Assembly: GCF_015679265.1 (NCBI RefSeq)
Contig: NZ_CP064942.1
Coordinates: 1,892,001-1,956,000 of the forward strand
Length of the DNA: 64,000 nt
Source: Pontivivens ytuae
GTDB taxonomy: Bacteria > Pseudomonadota > Alphaproteobacteria > Rhodobacterales > Rhodobacteraceae
Direction: 5' to 3'
The notes below the pieces were generated by a model. It was not told the origin of the DNA. It searched no databases and saw nothing but the letters and a program-made list of their open reading frames with translations. The first letter of the stretch is position 1. Each line of letters starts with the position of its first letter. The position numbers and the translations under genes were made by a program. Shown here piece after piece: positions 1 to 8,360 of this stretch.

Positions 1-86
1 TTCCAGGATAGCGGTCCGGACACCCGCACCACCGCTACACCCGCCCGGCCTTGAGCCGACGCCAAAGCGAAGATCGTGTCCGTCAT
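1..86 (-). CDS. mnmE: tRNA modification GTPase MnmE (5' fragment)
   Basis: The first 86 bases, read on the minus strand, encode the N-terminus of MnmE (TrmE): it begins MTDTIFALASAQ and continues GRAGVAVVRVSG, the family's conserved opening segment. The gene runs off the left edge, so only about 28 residues are visible. MnmE works with MnmG to install the 5-carboxymethylaminomethyl group on wobble uridine 34 of certain tRNAs. The ATG at 86 is preceded by an AGGGAG Shine-Dalgarno sequence (100-95) eight bases upstream. It follows rho in the same direction, separated by a terminator. The mnmG-mnmE-rho order is usual on the left side of alphaproteobacterial origins. Confidence 0.85.
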   Translation of the reverse strand, partial: MTDTIFALASAQGRAGVAVVRVSGPLSW

Positions 87-106
87 CACCACATCTCCCT
101 GCAACG

Positions 107-129
107 AAAAAGGGCCCGCGAACGGGCCC
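107..129 (-). terminator. Intrinsic terminator of rho
   Basis: The inverted repeat GGGCCCG (112-118) / CGGGCCC (123-129) has a 4-base loop. On the minus strand it is followed directly by five T residues (111-107). It sits 25 bases beyond the rho stop and 21 bases before the mnmE start, so rho transcription ends here and mnmE probably has its own promoter. Confidence 0.75.
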
Positions 130-153
130 CTCCACTAACCTGTCGCGCTCAAC

Positions 154-1425
154 TCACGTATTCATTGAGTCGAAGAATTCCGAGTTGTTCTTCGTCTGTT
201 TGAGCTTGCCGAGCAGGAACTCGATCGCATCAGTCGTACCCATAGGATTGAGGATCCGGCGCAGCACAAACATCTTCGTTAGATCCGCCTTTTCGACCAA
301 CAGATCCTCTTTCCGCGTGCCCGACTTCATGATGTCGATCGCCGGGAAGACGCGCTTGTCGGCGATCTTCCGATCCAGAACGATCTCGGAGTTACCGGTC
401 CCCTTGAACTCCTCGAAGATCACCTCGTCCATCCGGCTGCCCGTATCTATCAGCGCCGTCGCGATGATGGTGAGCGAGCCGCCCTCCTCGATATTTCGCG
501 CCGCACCGAAGAACCGCTTCGGACGCTGCAACGCATTTGCATCCACACCTCCGGTCAGAACCTTACCCGAGGACGGAACCACCGTGTTGAAAGCACGACC
601 TAGGCGCGTGATCGAGTCGAGCAGGATAACCACATCCCGCTTGTGCTCCACCAGCCGCTTTGCCTTCTCGATCACCATCTCGGACACTGCCACGTGCCGC
701 GTCGCCGGCTCGTCAAATGTCGAGGACACGACCTCGCCCTTCACCGACCGCTGCATGTCCGTGACTTCCTCGGGCCGCTCATCGATCAGCAGCACGATGA
801 GGTAGCACTCCGGATGGTTCTTCTCGATCGAGTTCGCAATGTTCTGGAGGATCACCGTCTTACCCGTCCGCGGCGGCGCCACGATCAGTGATCGCTGTCC
901 CTTCCCGATTGGTGCCACCAGGTCGATCACCCGCGCCGACTTGTCCTTGATGGTCGGATCGTCGATCTCCATAGTCAGCCGCTCATCGGGATAGAGCGGC
1001 GTCAGGTTATCGAAATGCACCTTGTGCCGCGCCTTCTCCGGCTCCTCGAAATTAATCTGGGAGACCTTCACCAGCCCGAAGTACCGCTCCCCGTCCTTCG
1101 GCGCCCGGATCACCCCATCAACCGTGTCACCCGTGCGCAGGGAGAACTTCCGGATCTGTGACGGCGAGACATAGATGTCGTCAGGACCCGGCAGGTAGTT
1201 CGCTTCCGGAGAGCGCAGGAAACCGAAGCCGTCCTGCAGCACCTCCAGCACCCCGTCGCCCGAGATCTCGACCCCATCCTCAGCCATCTCCTTCAGGATC
1301 GAGAACATCATGTCGCCCTTGCGCATCGTCGACGCGTTCTCGATTTCCAGCTCTTCGGCCATGTGCAGGAGATCAGCAGGGCTCTTCGCCTTCAGCTCGG
1401 CGAGCGAGAGTCGTTCAATATCCAT
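154..1425 (-). CDS. rho: Transcription termination factor Rho
   Basis: Rho is the hexameric RNA-dependent ATPase that ends transcription at factor-dependent sites. The 423-residue product is close to the family's usual length of about 420. In order it has the N-terminal helical domain ([17 protein letters not shown]), the cold-shock-like RNA-binding domain with DGFGFLR near residues 65-71, the Walker A motif APPRTGKT near 183-190, the Walker B segment [10 protein letters not shown], and the C-terminal GTGNSEI region. The open frame extends 9 codons upstream to a TTG at 1452, but the ATG at 1425 ([13 protein letters not shown]) fits the usual N-terminus better. Its neighbours hemJ and mnmE match the origin-flanking block. 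Confidence 0.97.
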   Translation of the reverse strand: MDIERLSLAELKAKSPADLLHMAEELEIENASTMRKGDMMFSILKEMAEDGVEISGDGVLEVLQDGFGFLRSPEANYLPGPDDIYVSPSQIRKFSLRTGDTVDGVIRAPKDGERYFGLVKVSQINFEEPEKARHKVHFDNLTPLYPDERLTMEIDDPTIKDKSARVIDLVAPIGKGQRSLIVAPPRTGKTVILQNIANSIEKNHPECYLIVLLIDERPEEVTDMQRSVKGEVVSSTFDEPATRHVAVSEMVIEKAKRLVEHKRDVVILLDSITRLGRAFNTVVPSSGKVLTGGVDANALQRPKRFFGAARNIEEGGSLTIIATALIDTGSRMDEVIFEEFKGTGNSEIVLDRKIADKRVFPAIDIMKSGTRKEDLLVEKADLTKMFVLRRILNPMGTTDAIEFLLGKLKQTKNNSEFFDSMNT

Positions 1426-1553
1426 AAATTCTGTTCCGACTGGACGTTCCAAGCGCCAATTGCGTCATCGAACGGGGGAAAGAGGGGGAGCGGGCCAGAA
1501 ACCCGATTACCGCAAATATGGCGTTGTGTCCGCCCCTGTCAACCTTGGCCGCG

Positions 1554-2000
1554 TCAGAAGGGCTTGACGATCACGAGAACGGCAATTGCGATCAGTAGTA
1601 CCGTCGGCACCTCGTTCATCAGCCGATAGGTCCGCCCGCTCCGCACATTCTCATCGGCCAGGAATTCCTTCCTCCGCTTCCCCAGCCAGATATGAAACCA
1701 GGTCATCGCGATCACGGCAGCGAGCTTGCCCAGAAACCATCCGCCGATCACACCCGGTATCGCCGCCAGCCAGAGACCGAGCACCCAGCTCACCATCATC
1801 GCCGGGTTCATGATGAAGCGATAAAGCTTCATCTCCATCACCTTGAAGGTCTCGCTGACCTCCGACCCCGGTGTCCCCCGCTCCACATGGTAGACGAAGA
1901 GCCGCGGCAGATAGAGCAAACCCGCCATCCAGGACACCACCGCCACGATGTGCGCTGCCTTCACCCACAGGTAGCTGCCGATCAGCAGATCTTCGATCAT
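1554..2000 (-). CDS. hemJ: Protoporphyrinogen oxidase HemJ
   Basis: This is a 148-residue membrane protein of the HemJ (formerly UPF0093) family, which oxidises protoporphyrinogen IX to protoporphyrin IX in the penultimate step of haem synthesis. The N-terminal hydrophobic segment carries the conserved histidine in KAAHIVAVVSWMAGLLYLPR, followed by YHVE. Further membrane spans lie around residues 63-82, 87-105 and 130-146. In many relatives hemE and hemH sit beside it near the origin; neither is in this window. It is the last leftward gene before the putative oriC, and its start codon borders that region. Confidence 0.92.
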   Translation of the reverse strand: MIEDLLIGSYLWVKAAHIVAVVSWMAGLLYLPRLFVYHVERGTPGSEVSETFKVMEMKLYRFIMNPAMMVSWVLGLWLAAIPGVIGGWFLGKLAAVIAMTWFHIWLGKRRKEFLADENVRSGRTYRLMNEVPTVLLIAIAVLVIVKPF

Positions 2001-2499
2001 TTTCGTCCTCCAGAACCGCTGTCACGCTATGCCGGCGCGAACTGAATTGACCAGACGGTTTCTCGGTCGATCCTTATCTCTCTCTCAAAGAAAGAATCTG
2101 AAAAGGCTGTGGTTGAAGAGGGTCTGTGGGCAAAGCGGGGATTACCGCACCTCGCCGGTTCATCCACAGAGTTATCCAAGTGCTGCCGCCAACTACCTTT
2201 CGTATTCCTTAAAAATGTAACGAATCTGCAAACACTGTAAGCCTTTGCTGCACCGCACATTTTTCTCGCAAAAATCCGGACGCAAGATCTTGCGAATTTT
2301 TGAGCGCCTCATTTCCGCCGTGAACGAGTCGCCAAAACGCGGTTTTCCACATTGCGTCTCGGAACCGATCCCCGCCGAACAACTCAGTGTGAGACGAACC
2401 GCGGGTCGAGGATGAACTGCGCCTCACTGCACTCTCCACAACACCGCATCGCAGCGCTACACAGGGCTGTCCACGGAACCATCCCCAGGATTGTTGATC
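2001..2499. other. Probable chromosomal replication origin (oriC)
   Basis: This 499-base gap separates leftward hemJ-rho-mnmE from rightward ppsR-maf-aroE-coaE-dnaQ. From memory, that gene order brackets oriC in Caulobacter and many other Alphaproteobacteria. It holds 9-mers close to the DnaA box TTATCCACA: TCATCCACA at 2160-2168 (8/9), TTTTCCACA at 2343-2351 (8/9), TTATCCAAG at 2172-2180 (7/9), CTCTCCACA at 2432-2440 (7/9), and on the minus strand TTGCCCACA at 2125-2133 and TCAACCACA at 2108-2116 (7/9 each). AT-richer stretches at about 2075-2110 and 2195-2310 could be the unwinding region. Two GANTC methylation sites occur at 2093 and 2221. No convincing gene lies in the gap. Confidence 0.75.
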
Positions 2500-3321
2500 T
2501 TGACAGGTGCCAGCCCACTCAATCTTCACCTGATCTCGGATTCGACCGGCATGACGCTGGCGGCCGCGGCCCGTGCCGTCGTCATTCGATTCGATCCGAA
2601 GTCCATCATCCAGCACCCGCACGTGTTCGTCCGCGCCCCGGCACAGCTCGATGCGATCCTGGAAACCATCACGCCGCCGTCCCTGATCCTGCACACTGTT
2701 GTCGATGAAACATTGCGCGCCCATCTCGAGCGGCGCATCGCGGATCTGGGGCTCGATGCGCAGCCTCTACTCGATCCTCTCGTCGACAGAATCGCAGAGT
2801 TCCTCGACGAAGCACCGCGCGCCCGTCCGGGCCAACAATACCAGACCGGTCTCGACGATCAGCGCCGGATTGCCGCGATCGACTACGCCATCACCCAGGA
2901 CGACGGACAAAGTCCCGCCCGTCTGCTCGCCGCCGACGTGATCCTCGTGGGTGTCAGCCGCACCTCCAAGACACCGACAAGCATCTACCTCGCCTACCAA
3001 GGCATCCGGGCGGCCAACGTCCCGCTTACAGGAAACCCCAAGGCCCTCGAACCGCTCCTCCAAGCCCTCGCCGCGGGCATCCCCGCCATCGGTCTCGTCG
3101 TCACCCCGAACCGCCTCGCCCAAGTCCGCGCCCACCGCCTCGAAGTGCTCGATCGTGGTGACGCCCCCGGCTACGCCGATCTCGACAGCATCCGGGAGGA
3201 GGTCGCCGACGCGCGCCTCTTCTTTGAGCGTCACGACATCCCTGTCGTCGACGTCACCCGCCGTTCCATCGAGGAGATCGCGGCCGCCATCCTCGCCCAT
3301 CTCAGAAAGCGCAGCGCGTGA
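2500..3321 (+). CDS. ppsR: Pyruvate, phosphate dikinase regulatory protein family (DUF299)
   Basis: This is a bifunctional kinase / Pi-dependent phosphorylase of the PPSR/PDRP family, which controls pyruvate phosphate dikinase or PEP synthase by phosphorylating a threonine. The N-terminus has the family motif LHLISDSTGMT, and a P-loop-like GVSRTSKTPTSIYLAYQG lies around residues 150-167. The 273-residue length is normal. There is no in-frame ATG. TTG codons at 2491, 2494 and 2500 are possible starts; I chose 2500 because AGGA at 2487-2490 is then 9 bases upstream. It is the first rightward gene after oriC and overlaps maf by 4 bases. Confidence 0.9.
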   Translation: MTGASPLNLHLISDSTGMTLAAAARAVVIRFDPKSIIQHPHVFVRAPAQLDAILETITPPSLILHTVVDETLRAHLERRIADLGLDAQPLLDPLVDRIAEFLDEAPRARPGQQYQTGLDDQRRIAAIDYAITQDDGQSPARLLAADVILVGVSRTSKTPTSIYLAYQGIRAANVPLTGNPKALEPLLQALAAGIPAIGLVVTPNRLAQVRAHRLEVLDRGDAPGYADLDSIREEVADARLFFERHDIPVVDVTRRSIEEIAAAILAHLRKRSA

Positions 3322-3914
3322 CTGAAATCGTCCTCGCCTCGGGCTCATCCGCCCGCTCCGCCATGCTCAGTGCGGCCGGCATCGCCCATCGCATCGATGT
3401 CTCCCGCGTCGATGAGCAGAGCGTCAAGCAGGCCATGCTCGCCGAGGGCGCCCCACCCCGCGACATCGCCGACAAGCTCGCCGAGCTGAAAGGTCTGCGC
3501 GTTTCCGCCCGCAACAGCGATGCGCTCGTGCTGTCCGCCGATCAGGTCCTCGTCTGCAACGGACAACTCTTCGACAAGTCCCCGGACATGGAGACGTTGC
3601 GCACCCAACTCCTCAACCTCCGCGGCCAAGCCCACGAACTTCTCTCCGCCGCGGTGATCTGCGAAGGCGGAAAGCCCGTCTGGCGTCATATAGGCCGCGC
3701 GCAACTCATCATGCGGTCCTTTTCCGACGCCTTTCTCACACAATACCTTGAGGAGGAGGGCGAAGTGTTGCTCCAATGCGTCGGCGGCTACAGGCTCGAG
3801 GGGCGCGGCGCGCAGCTCTTCTCCAGGGTTCAGGGTGACTATTTCAGCGTCCTCGGCCTGCCGCTGCTCGAGGTTCTGGGTTTTCTGCGTGCGCGCGAGG
3901 TCTGCATCGAATGA
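3318..3914 (+). CDS. maf: Maf/YceF-like nucleotide pyrophosphatase
   Basis: Maf proteins hydrolyse non-canonical or modified nucleoside triphosphates to monophosphates and may act as housecleaning enzymes. The 198-residue product opens with the family signature ASGSSARSAML (usually SxSPRR) and has the SADQVL motif near residues 74-79. The GTG start at 3318 overlaps the ppsR stop (GTGA), and its own stop overlaps aroE by ATGA. The five-gene run ppsR-maf-aroE-coaE-dnaQ is therefore probably one translationally coupled operon. The active-site SPRR is here SSAR, a modest deviation. Confidence 0.9.
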   Translation: MTEIVLASGSSARSAMLSAAGIAHRIDVSRVDEQSVKQAMLAEGAPPRDIADKLAELKGLRVSARNSDALVLSADQVLVCNGQLFDKSPDMETLRTQLLNLRGQAHELLSAAVICEGGKPVWRHIGRAQLIMRSFSDAFLTQYLEEEGEVLLQCVGGYRLEGRGAQLFSRVQGDYFSVLGLPLLEVLGFLRAREVCIE

Positions 3915-4747
3915 CGGAGTCGTCCCCCCCTCTCGCCGGTGTCGTCGGCTGGCCCATCGGCCACTCGCTCTCGCCCAAGTTGCACGGTCACTGGCTGCGC
4001 CGATACGGCATCCCGGGCCACTACGTGCCCCTCGCGGTTGCCCCAAACGACTTCGACGAGGCGATCCGGACCCTGCCGAAGCTCGGCTTTCGCGGCGTGA
4101 ACATCACCATCCCCTACAAACAGCGTGTCCTGCAGGTCGCGGACAACATCAGCGATCGCGCTGCGCTGATCGGATCCGCCAACACATTGATATTTCGTGA
4201 GAATGGTGGGATCTACGCCGACAACACGGACGGCTACGGCTTCATCGAGAACCTGCGCCAGTACGCCCCCGACTGGTCCGCGAAGTCCGGTCCGTGCCTT
4301 GTCCTCGGTGCCGGAGGTGCGGCCCGCGCCATCATCTCCGCCCTCCTGAGCGACGGCGCGCCCGAGGTCCGCATCGCGAACCGTACCCGTCAACGCGCCG
4401 TGGCCCTCAAGGAGGCCTACGGTGCCCGGATCACCGTTGTCGACTGGAACCGCGGCGCCGACGCGATGGAGGGAGCCATGACAATTGTCAACACGACGTC
4501 CCTCGGTATGACCGGCCAGCCCGAACTCAACATCAGTTTTACCCGCGCCCACGGTGCGGCGCTCGCCACCGACATAGTCTACGCGCCGCTCCGTACGCCT
4601 TTCCTGCAGGAAGCCGCCTCTATCGGCCTCCGTACGGTGGACGGTCTCGGCATGCTGCTCCATCAGGCTGCACCCGGCTTCCGCCAATGGTTCGATCAGG
4701 CGCCGGAGGTGGACGACGAACTCCGCCGCGCGGTGCTCGCCGAATGA
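3911..4747 (+). CDS. aroE: Shikimate dehydrogenase
   Basis: AroE reduces 3-dehydroshikimate to shikimate with NADPH in aromatic amino acid synthesis. The 278-residue protein shows the substrate-binding serine pair in GHSLSPKLHG, the catalytic lysine in NITIPYK, the aspartate in NTDGYGF, and the nucleotide-binding GAGGAARAI. NRT, the NADPH 2'-phosphate site, follows at VRIANRT. The ATG overlaps the maf stop, and its own stop overlaps coaE (ATGA). Confidence 0.95.
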   Translation: MTESSPPLAGVVGWPIGHSLSPKLHGHWLRRYGIPGHYVPLAVAPNDFDEAIRTLPKLGFRGVNITIPYKQRVLQVADNISDRAALIGSANTLIFRENGGIYADNTDGYGFIENLRQYAPDWSAKSGPCLVLGAGGAARAIISALLSDGAPEVRIANRTRQRAVALKEAYGARITVVDWNRGADAMEGAMTIVNTTSLGMTGQPELNISFTRAHGAALATDIVYAPLRTPFLQEAASIGLRTVDGLGMLLHQAAPGFRQWFDQAPEVDDELRRAVLAE

Positions 4748-5340
4748 CGGCGCATGTCATCGGGCTGACGGGCTCCATCGGCATGGGCAAGTCGACCACG
4801 GCGCAGATGTTTGCCGACGCGGGCGTTCCGGTCTGGGACGCCGACGCTGCCGTCCACGAGCTTTATGCGCCCGGCGGCGCGGCAGTAGCCCCGCTCGCCG
4901 ACCTCATCCCCGAAGCTATCGAAAACAGAGCGGTCAACCGGGATCGCCTCCGCACCGCAATCCTCGCCGACGACACGCTACTCCCGAAGATCGAGGCTAT
5001 CGTGCACCCGCTGGTCGCCGCGCACCGCAAGGCTTTTCTAGAGCGCCACTCGACCGGTGAAGTCCTCCTCGACATCCCCCTCCTCTTCGAAATCGGTCAG
5101 CAGCGCGGCGTCGACACCCTCGTCGTGGTCTCCGCCCCCGCGGATGTCCAGCGCCAGCGCGTCTTAGCCCGTCCCGGCATGACGGAGGAAAGCTTCGCCG
5201 CCATCCTCTCCCGCCAGGTGCCCGACGCCGAAAAACGCGCCGCCGCCGATTTCGTCGTCGACACCTCGCGCGGACTGGACAACGCCCGCGAACAGGTCCA
5301 CGCCGTTCTGGCGAGCATAAGGGAGCGTCACGATGCGTGA
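4744..5340 (+). CDS. coaE: Dephospho-CoA kinase
   Basis: CoaE phosphorylates dephospho-CoA in the last step of coenzyme A synthesis. The 198-residue protein starts MTAHVIGLTGSIGMGKSTT, which carries the P-loop GSIGMGKST, followed by WDADAAVHELY. DIPLLFE is the conserved lid/substrate segment. The open frame extends far upstream, but that part is an out-of-frame shadow of aroE; the ATG at 4744, overlapping the aroE stop, is the correct start. It overlaps dnaQ by 8 bases. Confidence 0.95.
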   Translation: MTAHVIGLTGSIGMGKSTTAQMFADAGVPVWDADAAVHELYAPGGAAVAPLADLIPEAIENRAVNRDRLRTAILADDTLLPKIEAIVHPLVAAHRKAFLERHSTGEVLLDIPLLFEIGQQRGVDTLVVVSAPADVQRQRVLARPGMTEESFAAILSRQVPDAEKRAAADFVVDTSRGLDNAREQVHAVLASIRERHDA

Positions 5341-6025
5341 GATCGTCCTCGACACCGAAACCACCGGCCTCGACCCGCTCGAAGGCCACCGCATCGTCGA
5401 GATCGGCGGGGTCGAACTCAACGGTCACATGCCGACCGGCCGCACCTATCACCAGTACATCAATCCCGAACGCGACATGCCGACCGAGGCGTTCCAGGTG
5501 CACGGCCTCGGCAACGACTTCCTCGCCGACAAGCCGGTCTTCAAGCAGATCGGGCAGGAGTTCCTCGACTTCGTGGGCGATGCGAAGCTCGTCATCCACA
5601 ATGCCGCCTTCGACATGAAGTTCCTGAATGCGGAGCTGAAATGGATGGGCCTGCCGACCCTGCCGAATGCGCAGGCGGTCGACACCCTCGCCATTGCCCG
5701 CTCGAAGTTTCCGGGCGCGCAGAACTCCCTCGACGCGCTCTGCCGCCGCTTCGGCATCGACAACTCGGCGCGGACGAAGCACGGTGCGCTGCTCGACTCC
5801 GAGATCCTGGCGGAGGTCTACCTGGAGCTCGTCGGCGGCCGGCAGCCCGATTTCAGCCTTTCGGTCGTCTCCAATACCGGGCCGAAGGTGGAGGCCGGCG
5901 ACTGGACGCCGCCGCCCCGCCCGCGCCCGCTGCGCGACCGGATGACGCCGGACGAGCAGGCGGCCTTCGAGGGTTTCGTCTCCAAGCTGGGCGACGATGC
6001 CCTCTGGAAGCGCTTCTCATCCTGA
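5333..6025 (+). CDS. dnaQ: DNA polymerase III epsilon subunit
   Basis: This is the 3'-5' proofreading exonuclease of the replicative polymerase. The DEDDh motifs are visible: exo I DTETTG (D7, E9), exo II HNAAFDMKFL, and exo III HGALLDSEI with the active-site histidine and aspartate. It has 230 residues, typical for the family, and a short C-terminal tail that would bind the alpha subunit. It is the last gene of the origin-proximal operon. Confidence 0.95.
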   Translation: MREIVLDTETTGLDPLEGHRIVEIGGVELNGHMPTGRTYHQYINPERDMPTEAFQVHGLGNDFLADKPVFKQIGQEFLDFVGDAKLVIHNAAFDMKFLNAELKWMGLPTLPNAQAVDTLAIARSKFPGAQNSLDALCRRFGIDNSARTKHGALLDSEILAEVYLELVGGRQPDFSLSVVSNTGPKVEAGDWTPPPRPRPLRDRMTPDEQAAFEGFVSKLGDDALWKRFSS

Positions 6026-6070
6026 CTTTCAGCGGTGCCGGAACGCGCCGTTTCGCGTTAGCATCTCCAG

Positions 6071-6478
6071 ATGCATAAGACCGCGGTCAAAGCTGATATT
6101 CCGTTCGAGAGCCCGAACCTCGAAGCGGCGTTCGCGTCGTTCCCTGAGTCCGAACGCGATGCCCTGCTTACCCTCAGACAGCTCATCCTCGACACGGCCA
6201 AAACCATCGGTCCTATCGAGGAGAGCCTGAAATGGGGCCAACCCGCCTATCGCACGCCGAAAGGCTCCACTCTACGGCTGGGCCTGCCGAAGAGTGGCGG
6301 ATACGCGATCTATGCGCATTGCCAGACCACGATTATCTCGGATTTCCGCAGCCTGTTTCCCGATGACTTCCGGTATGACGGCAACCGTGGCGTCCTGTTC
6401 GCCACCGGCGAAACGCCAGGTCAGGAGAAGCTCCGCCTCCTGATCCGCAGCGCTCTCACTTACCAACAACGCCCATGA
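6071..6478 (+). CDS. DUF1801 (YdhG-like) domain protein
   Basis: This is a 135-residue protein of the DUF1801/YdhG family, small globular proteins with no established biochemical role. Typical features are the central ESLKWGQPAYR segment, the GYAIYAHCQTTIISDFRSLFP stretch and a C-terminal helix with LLIRSALTY. It lies 45 bases after dnaQ, may be co-transcribed with it, and faces secB across a terminator. Confidence 0.75.
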   Translation: MHKTAVKADIPFESPNLEAAFASFPESERDALLTLRQLILDTAKTIGPIEESLKWGQPAYRTPKGSTLRLGLPKSGGYAIYAHCQTTIISDFRSLFPDDFRYDGNRGVLFATGETPGQEKLRLLIRSALTYQQRP

Positions 6479-6498
6479 AAAAGGGGCCCGAAGGCCCC
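6478..6498 (-). terminator. Terminator of secB
   Basis: The hairpin GGGGCC (6483-6488) / GGCCCC (6493-6498) has the loop CGAA and is followed on the minus strand by five T residues (6482-6478). It lies just past the secB stop and immediately after the convergent DUF1801 gene. Confidence 0.7.
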
Positions 6499-6502
6499 TC
6501 GA

Positions 6503-7027
6503 TCATGCCGTTCCGGTCGGCGATCCGGCGCTGGCCGCCTGGGCCTGCTGCCGCCGCAACAGCTCGTTGCGGTAGAGCGCCAGGAAGTCGATCGGATCGA
6601 CGTTGACCGGCGGGAAGCCGCCGTCGCGCGTCATGTCGCTGACGATCCGCCGTGCGAACGGGAAGATCATCGTCGGGCACTGGATCAGCAGGAACGGATG
6701 GATCTGGTTCTCCGGCACGTTCGACACCTCGAAGATCCCGGCATAGTCGAGCTCCATCAGGAAGACCTTCTGCTCGCCTGCATCCGCGTTGACCTTCAGC
6801 GTCATCACGACCTCGTAGACGCCATCCGCGCCCTCAACCTTCTTCGCATCGAGGTTCACGCCCACCCGGACCTGCGGTGCGGTCTGGGGCACGATGCCCT
6901 TCTGCGCGGCCAGATTCTCGAAGGAGACGTCCTTCACATACTGGTTGCGGATGCGGATCTGGGGCTGCGACTGCTGTGCCTGCGCTGCCGCGGCGTCGGT
7001 CTCTGGGGTCTGGTTCTCGTCGGCCAT
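6503..7027 (-). CDS. secB: Protein-export chaperone SecB
   Basis: SecB is the tetrameric cytosolic chaperone that keeps preproteins unfolded and passes them to SecA. The 174-residue protein has the SecB core: IRNQYVKDVSFENL, VYEVVMTLKVNA, MELDYAGIFEV and the conserved FPFARRIVSDMTRDGGFPP near residues 122-140, ending with DFLALYRNEL. The N-terminal 20 residues and the C-terminal tail are low-complexity and rich in A, Q and S. Closeness to dnaQ is common in Alphaproteobacteria. Confidence 0.95.
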   Translation of the reverse strand: MADENQTPETDAAAAQAQQSQPQIRIRNQYVKDVSFENLAAQKGIVPQTAPQVRVGVNLDAKKVEGADGVYEVVMTLKVNADAGEQKVFLMELDYAGIFEVSNVPENQIHPFLLIQCPTMIFPFARRIVSDMTRDGGFPPVNVDPIDFLALYRNELLRRQQAQAASAGSPTGTA

Positions 7028-7096
7028 GCCGTCCTCGTGCCTTGTCGTGTCTGACAGATGGCACGGACCTAGCAGAGCGCTTGCTGCATCACAACG

Positions 7097-7573
7097 TCAG
7101 TCCCGCCGGGTCCAGCCCGAGTTGCCGGGGATGTCCTGCCCCTGCGGCGGCTCGACATCATATTCCGCGTCGATCACGTCGCCTGGGCCGCCCCGTCCCG
7201 CCTCGCGCGGCTGGCTCATGGTGCGCACGACCACGCGGCGGGCAAGCTCCGCGATCACGATGTTGCGCACCGCCGGGATGAGGAGGAGGAATCCGATCGC
7301 GTCGGTAAAGAAGCCCGGCGTCAAAAGCACGACGCCCGCGATCAGGATCAGCGCGCCGTGCGCCAGAGGCCCCCGTGGATCACCGCCCTCGCGCAGGATG
7401 TGCTGCACGCGCCGCAGCGCGTCGCCCCCCTGCAAACGCAACAGCCACGTCCCCGCGATGGCGGTCAGGATGACCGTCGCAAGCGTCGGCCACAGCCCGA
7501 TCAGGTCGCCGACCTGGATGAACAGTGCGATTTCGATCAGCGGCACCAGCAACAATGCCAGAAAAATCCACAT
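7097..7573 (-). CDS. fxsA: FxsA family membrane protein
   Basis: FxsA-family proteins are small inner-membrane proteins; E. coli FxsA is named for suppressing F exclusion of phage T7. The 158-residue product has hydrophobic segments near 1-20, 25-45 and a long one around 72-105 containing the family-like LLTPGFFTDAIGFLLLIPAVR. The ATG at 7573 is preceded by AAAGGA seven bases upstream; the longer open frame upstream is shadow. It is divergent from the Tim44-domain gene. Confidence 0.88.
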   Translation of the reverse strand: MWIFLALLLVPLIEIALFIQVGDLIGLWPTLATVILTAIAGTWLLRLQGGDALRRVQHILREGGDPRGPLAHGALILIAGVVLLTPGFFTDAIGFLLLIPAVRNIVIAELARRVVVRTMSQPREAGRGGPGDVIDAEYDVEPPQGQDIPGNSGWTRRD

Positions 7574-7699
7574 GGCGTTCCTTTCTCCATCCATGCGGTC
7601 GCATGGACTCGTTCCCTTCGCCCTCCTAGATATGCAAGAACGAGGACGAACCAAACCGCCTGGCGGTTCCGATGCCGATCGGAGAAAGACATCGAACCT

Positions 7700-8359
7700 A
7701 TGATCCAACTTATCGTACTGGCCGCGGTTGCGGTCTTTCTGATCCTCCGACTGCGCAGCGTGCTCGGCACGCGCACGGGCTTTGAAGGTCCGCCCAAGAC
7801 GTCGCGTGTCCCCGGGCCGGAGAATGATCGCCAGGACCATCCGTTCGAAGTGATCGAGGGCGGCGGCACCGATCAGGACATCGCCGACCACGTCGATCCC
7901 GAAAGCGATGCCGGCCAGGCCATCGCCAACATGAAGAAGGTCGAGCCCGATTTCAGCCTGGGCGAATTCCTCGGCGGCGCGCGTCAGGCCTACGAGATGA
8001 TCTTGATGGCCTACGAGAACGGCGATCTGAAGACGCTGGAGCAGTTCCTGGCACCCGACGTCTTCAAGGGCTTCGAGCAGGCGGTCGAAAGCCGGGCCGA
8101 GGCGGGCCTCACGGTGGACGCTCGTTTCGTCGGCGTGCGGGAGCTCAAGCTCAAGGATGCGAAGTTCGATGAGATGGACAATGTCGCCGACATCACCATC
8201 CGCTTCGTCGGGGAGCTGACGTCCGTGGTCAAAAACGCCACCGGTGAGATCGTCGAGGGCGATCCGCAGGAGATCAAGCGCCAGGCCGATGTCTGGACCT
8301 TCTCCCGCGTGATGGGCTCCGAAAACCCGAACTGGCTGCTCGTCGCAACTGGCGCGTGA
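7700..8359 (+). CDS. Tim44/TimA-type domain protein
   Basis: The 219-residue protein has an N-terminal membrane anchor (residues 2-15, IQLIVLAAVAVFLILR), a variable acidic linker, and a C-terminal Tim44-like domain from about residue 75 (FLGGARQAYEMILMAYENGD). Related alphaproteobacterial proteins resemble the mitochondrial import motor subunit Tim44 but act at the bacterial inner membrane; their role is poorly defined. It is immediately upstream of mltA (1-base gap) and close to secB and fxsA, which suggests an envelope or export-related task. Confidence 0.85.
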   Translation: MIQLIVLAAVAVFLILRLRSVLGTRTGFEGPPKTSRVPGPENDRQDHPFEVIEGGGTDQDIADHVDPESDAGQAIANMKKVEPDFSLGEFLGGARQAYEMILMAYENGDLKTLEQFLAPDVFKGFEQAVESRAEAGLTVDARFVGVRELKLKDAKFDEMDNVADITIRFVGELTSVVKNATGEIVEGDPQEIKRQADVWTFSRVMGSENPNWLLVATGA

Positions 8360-8360
8360 C

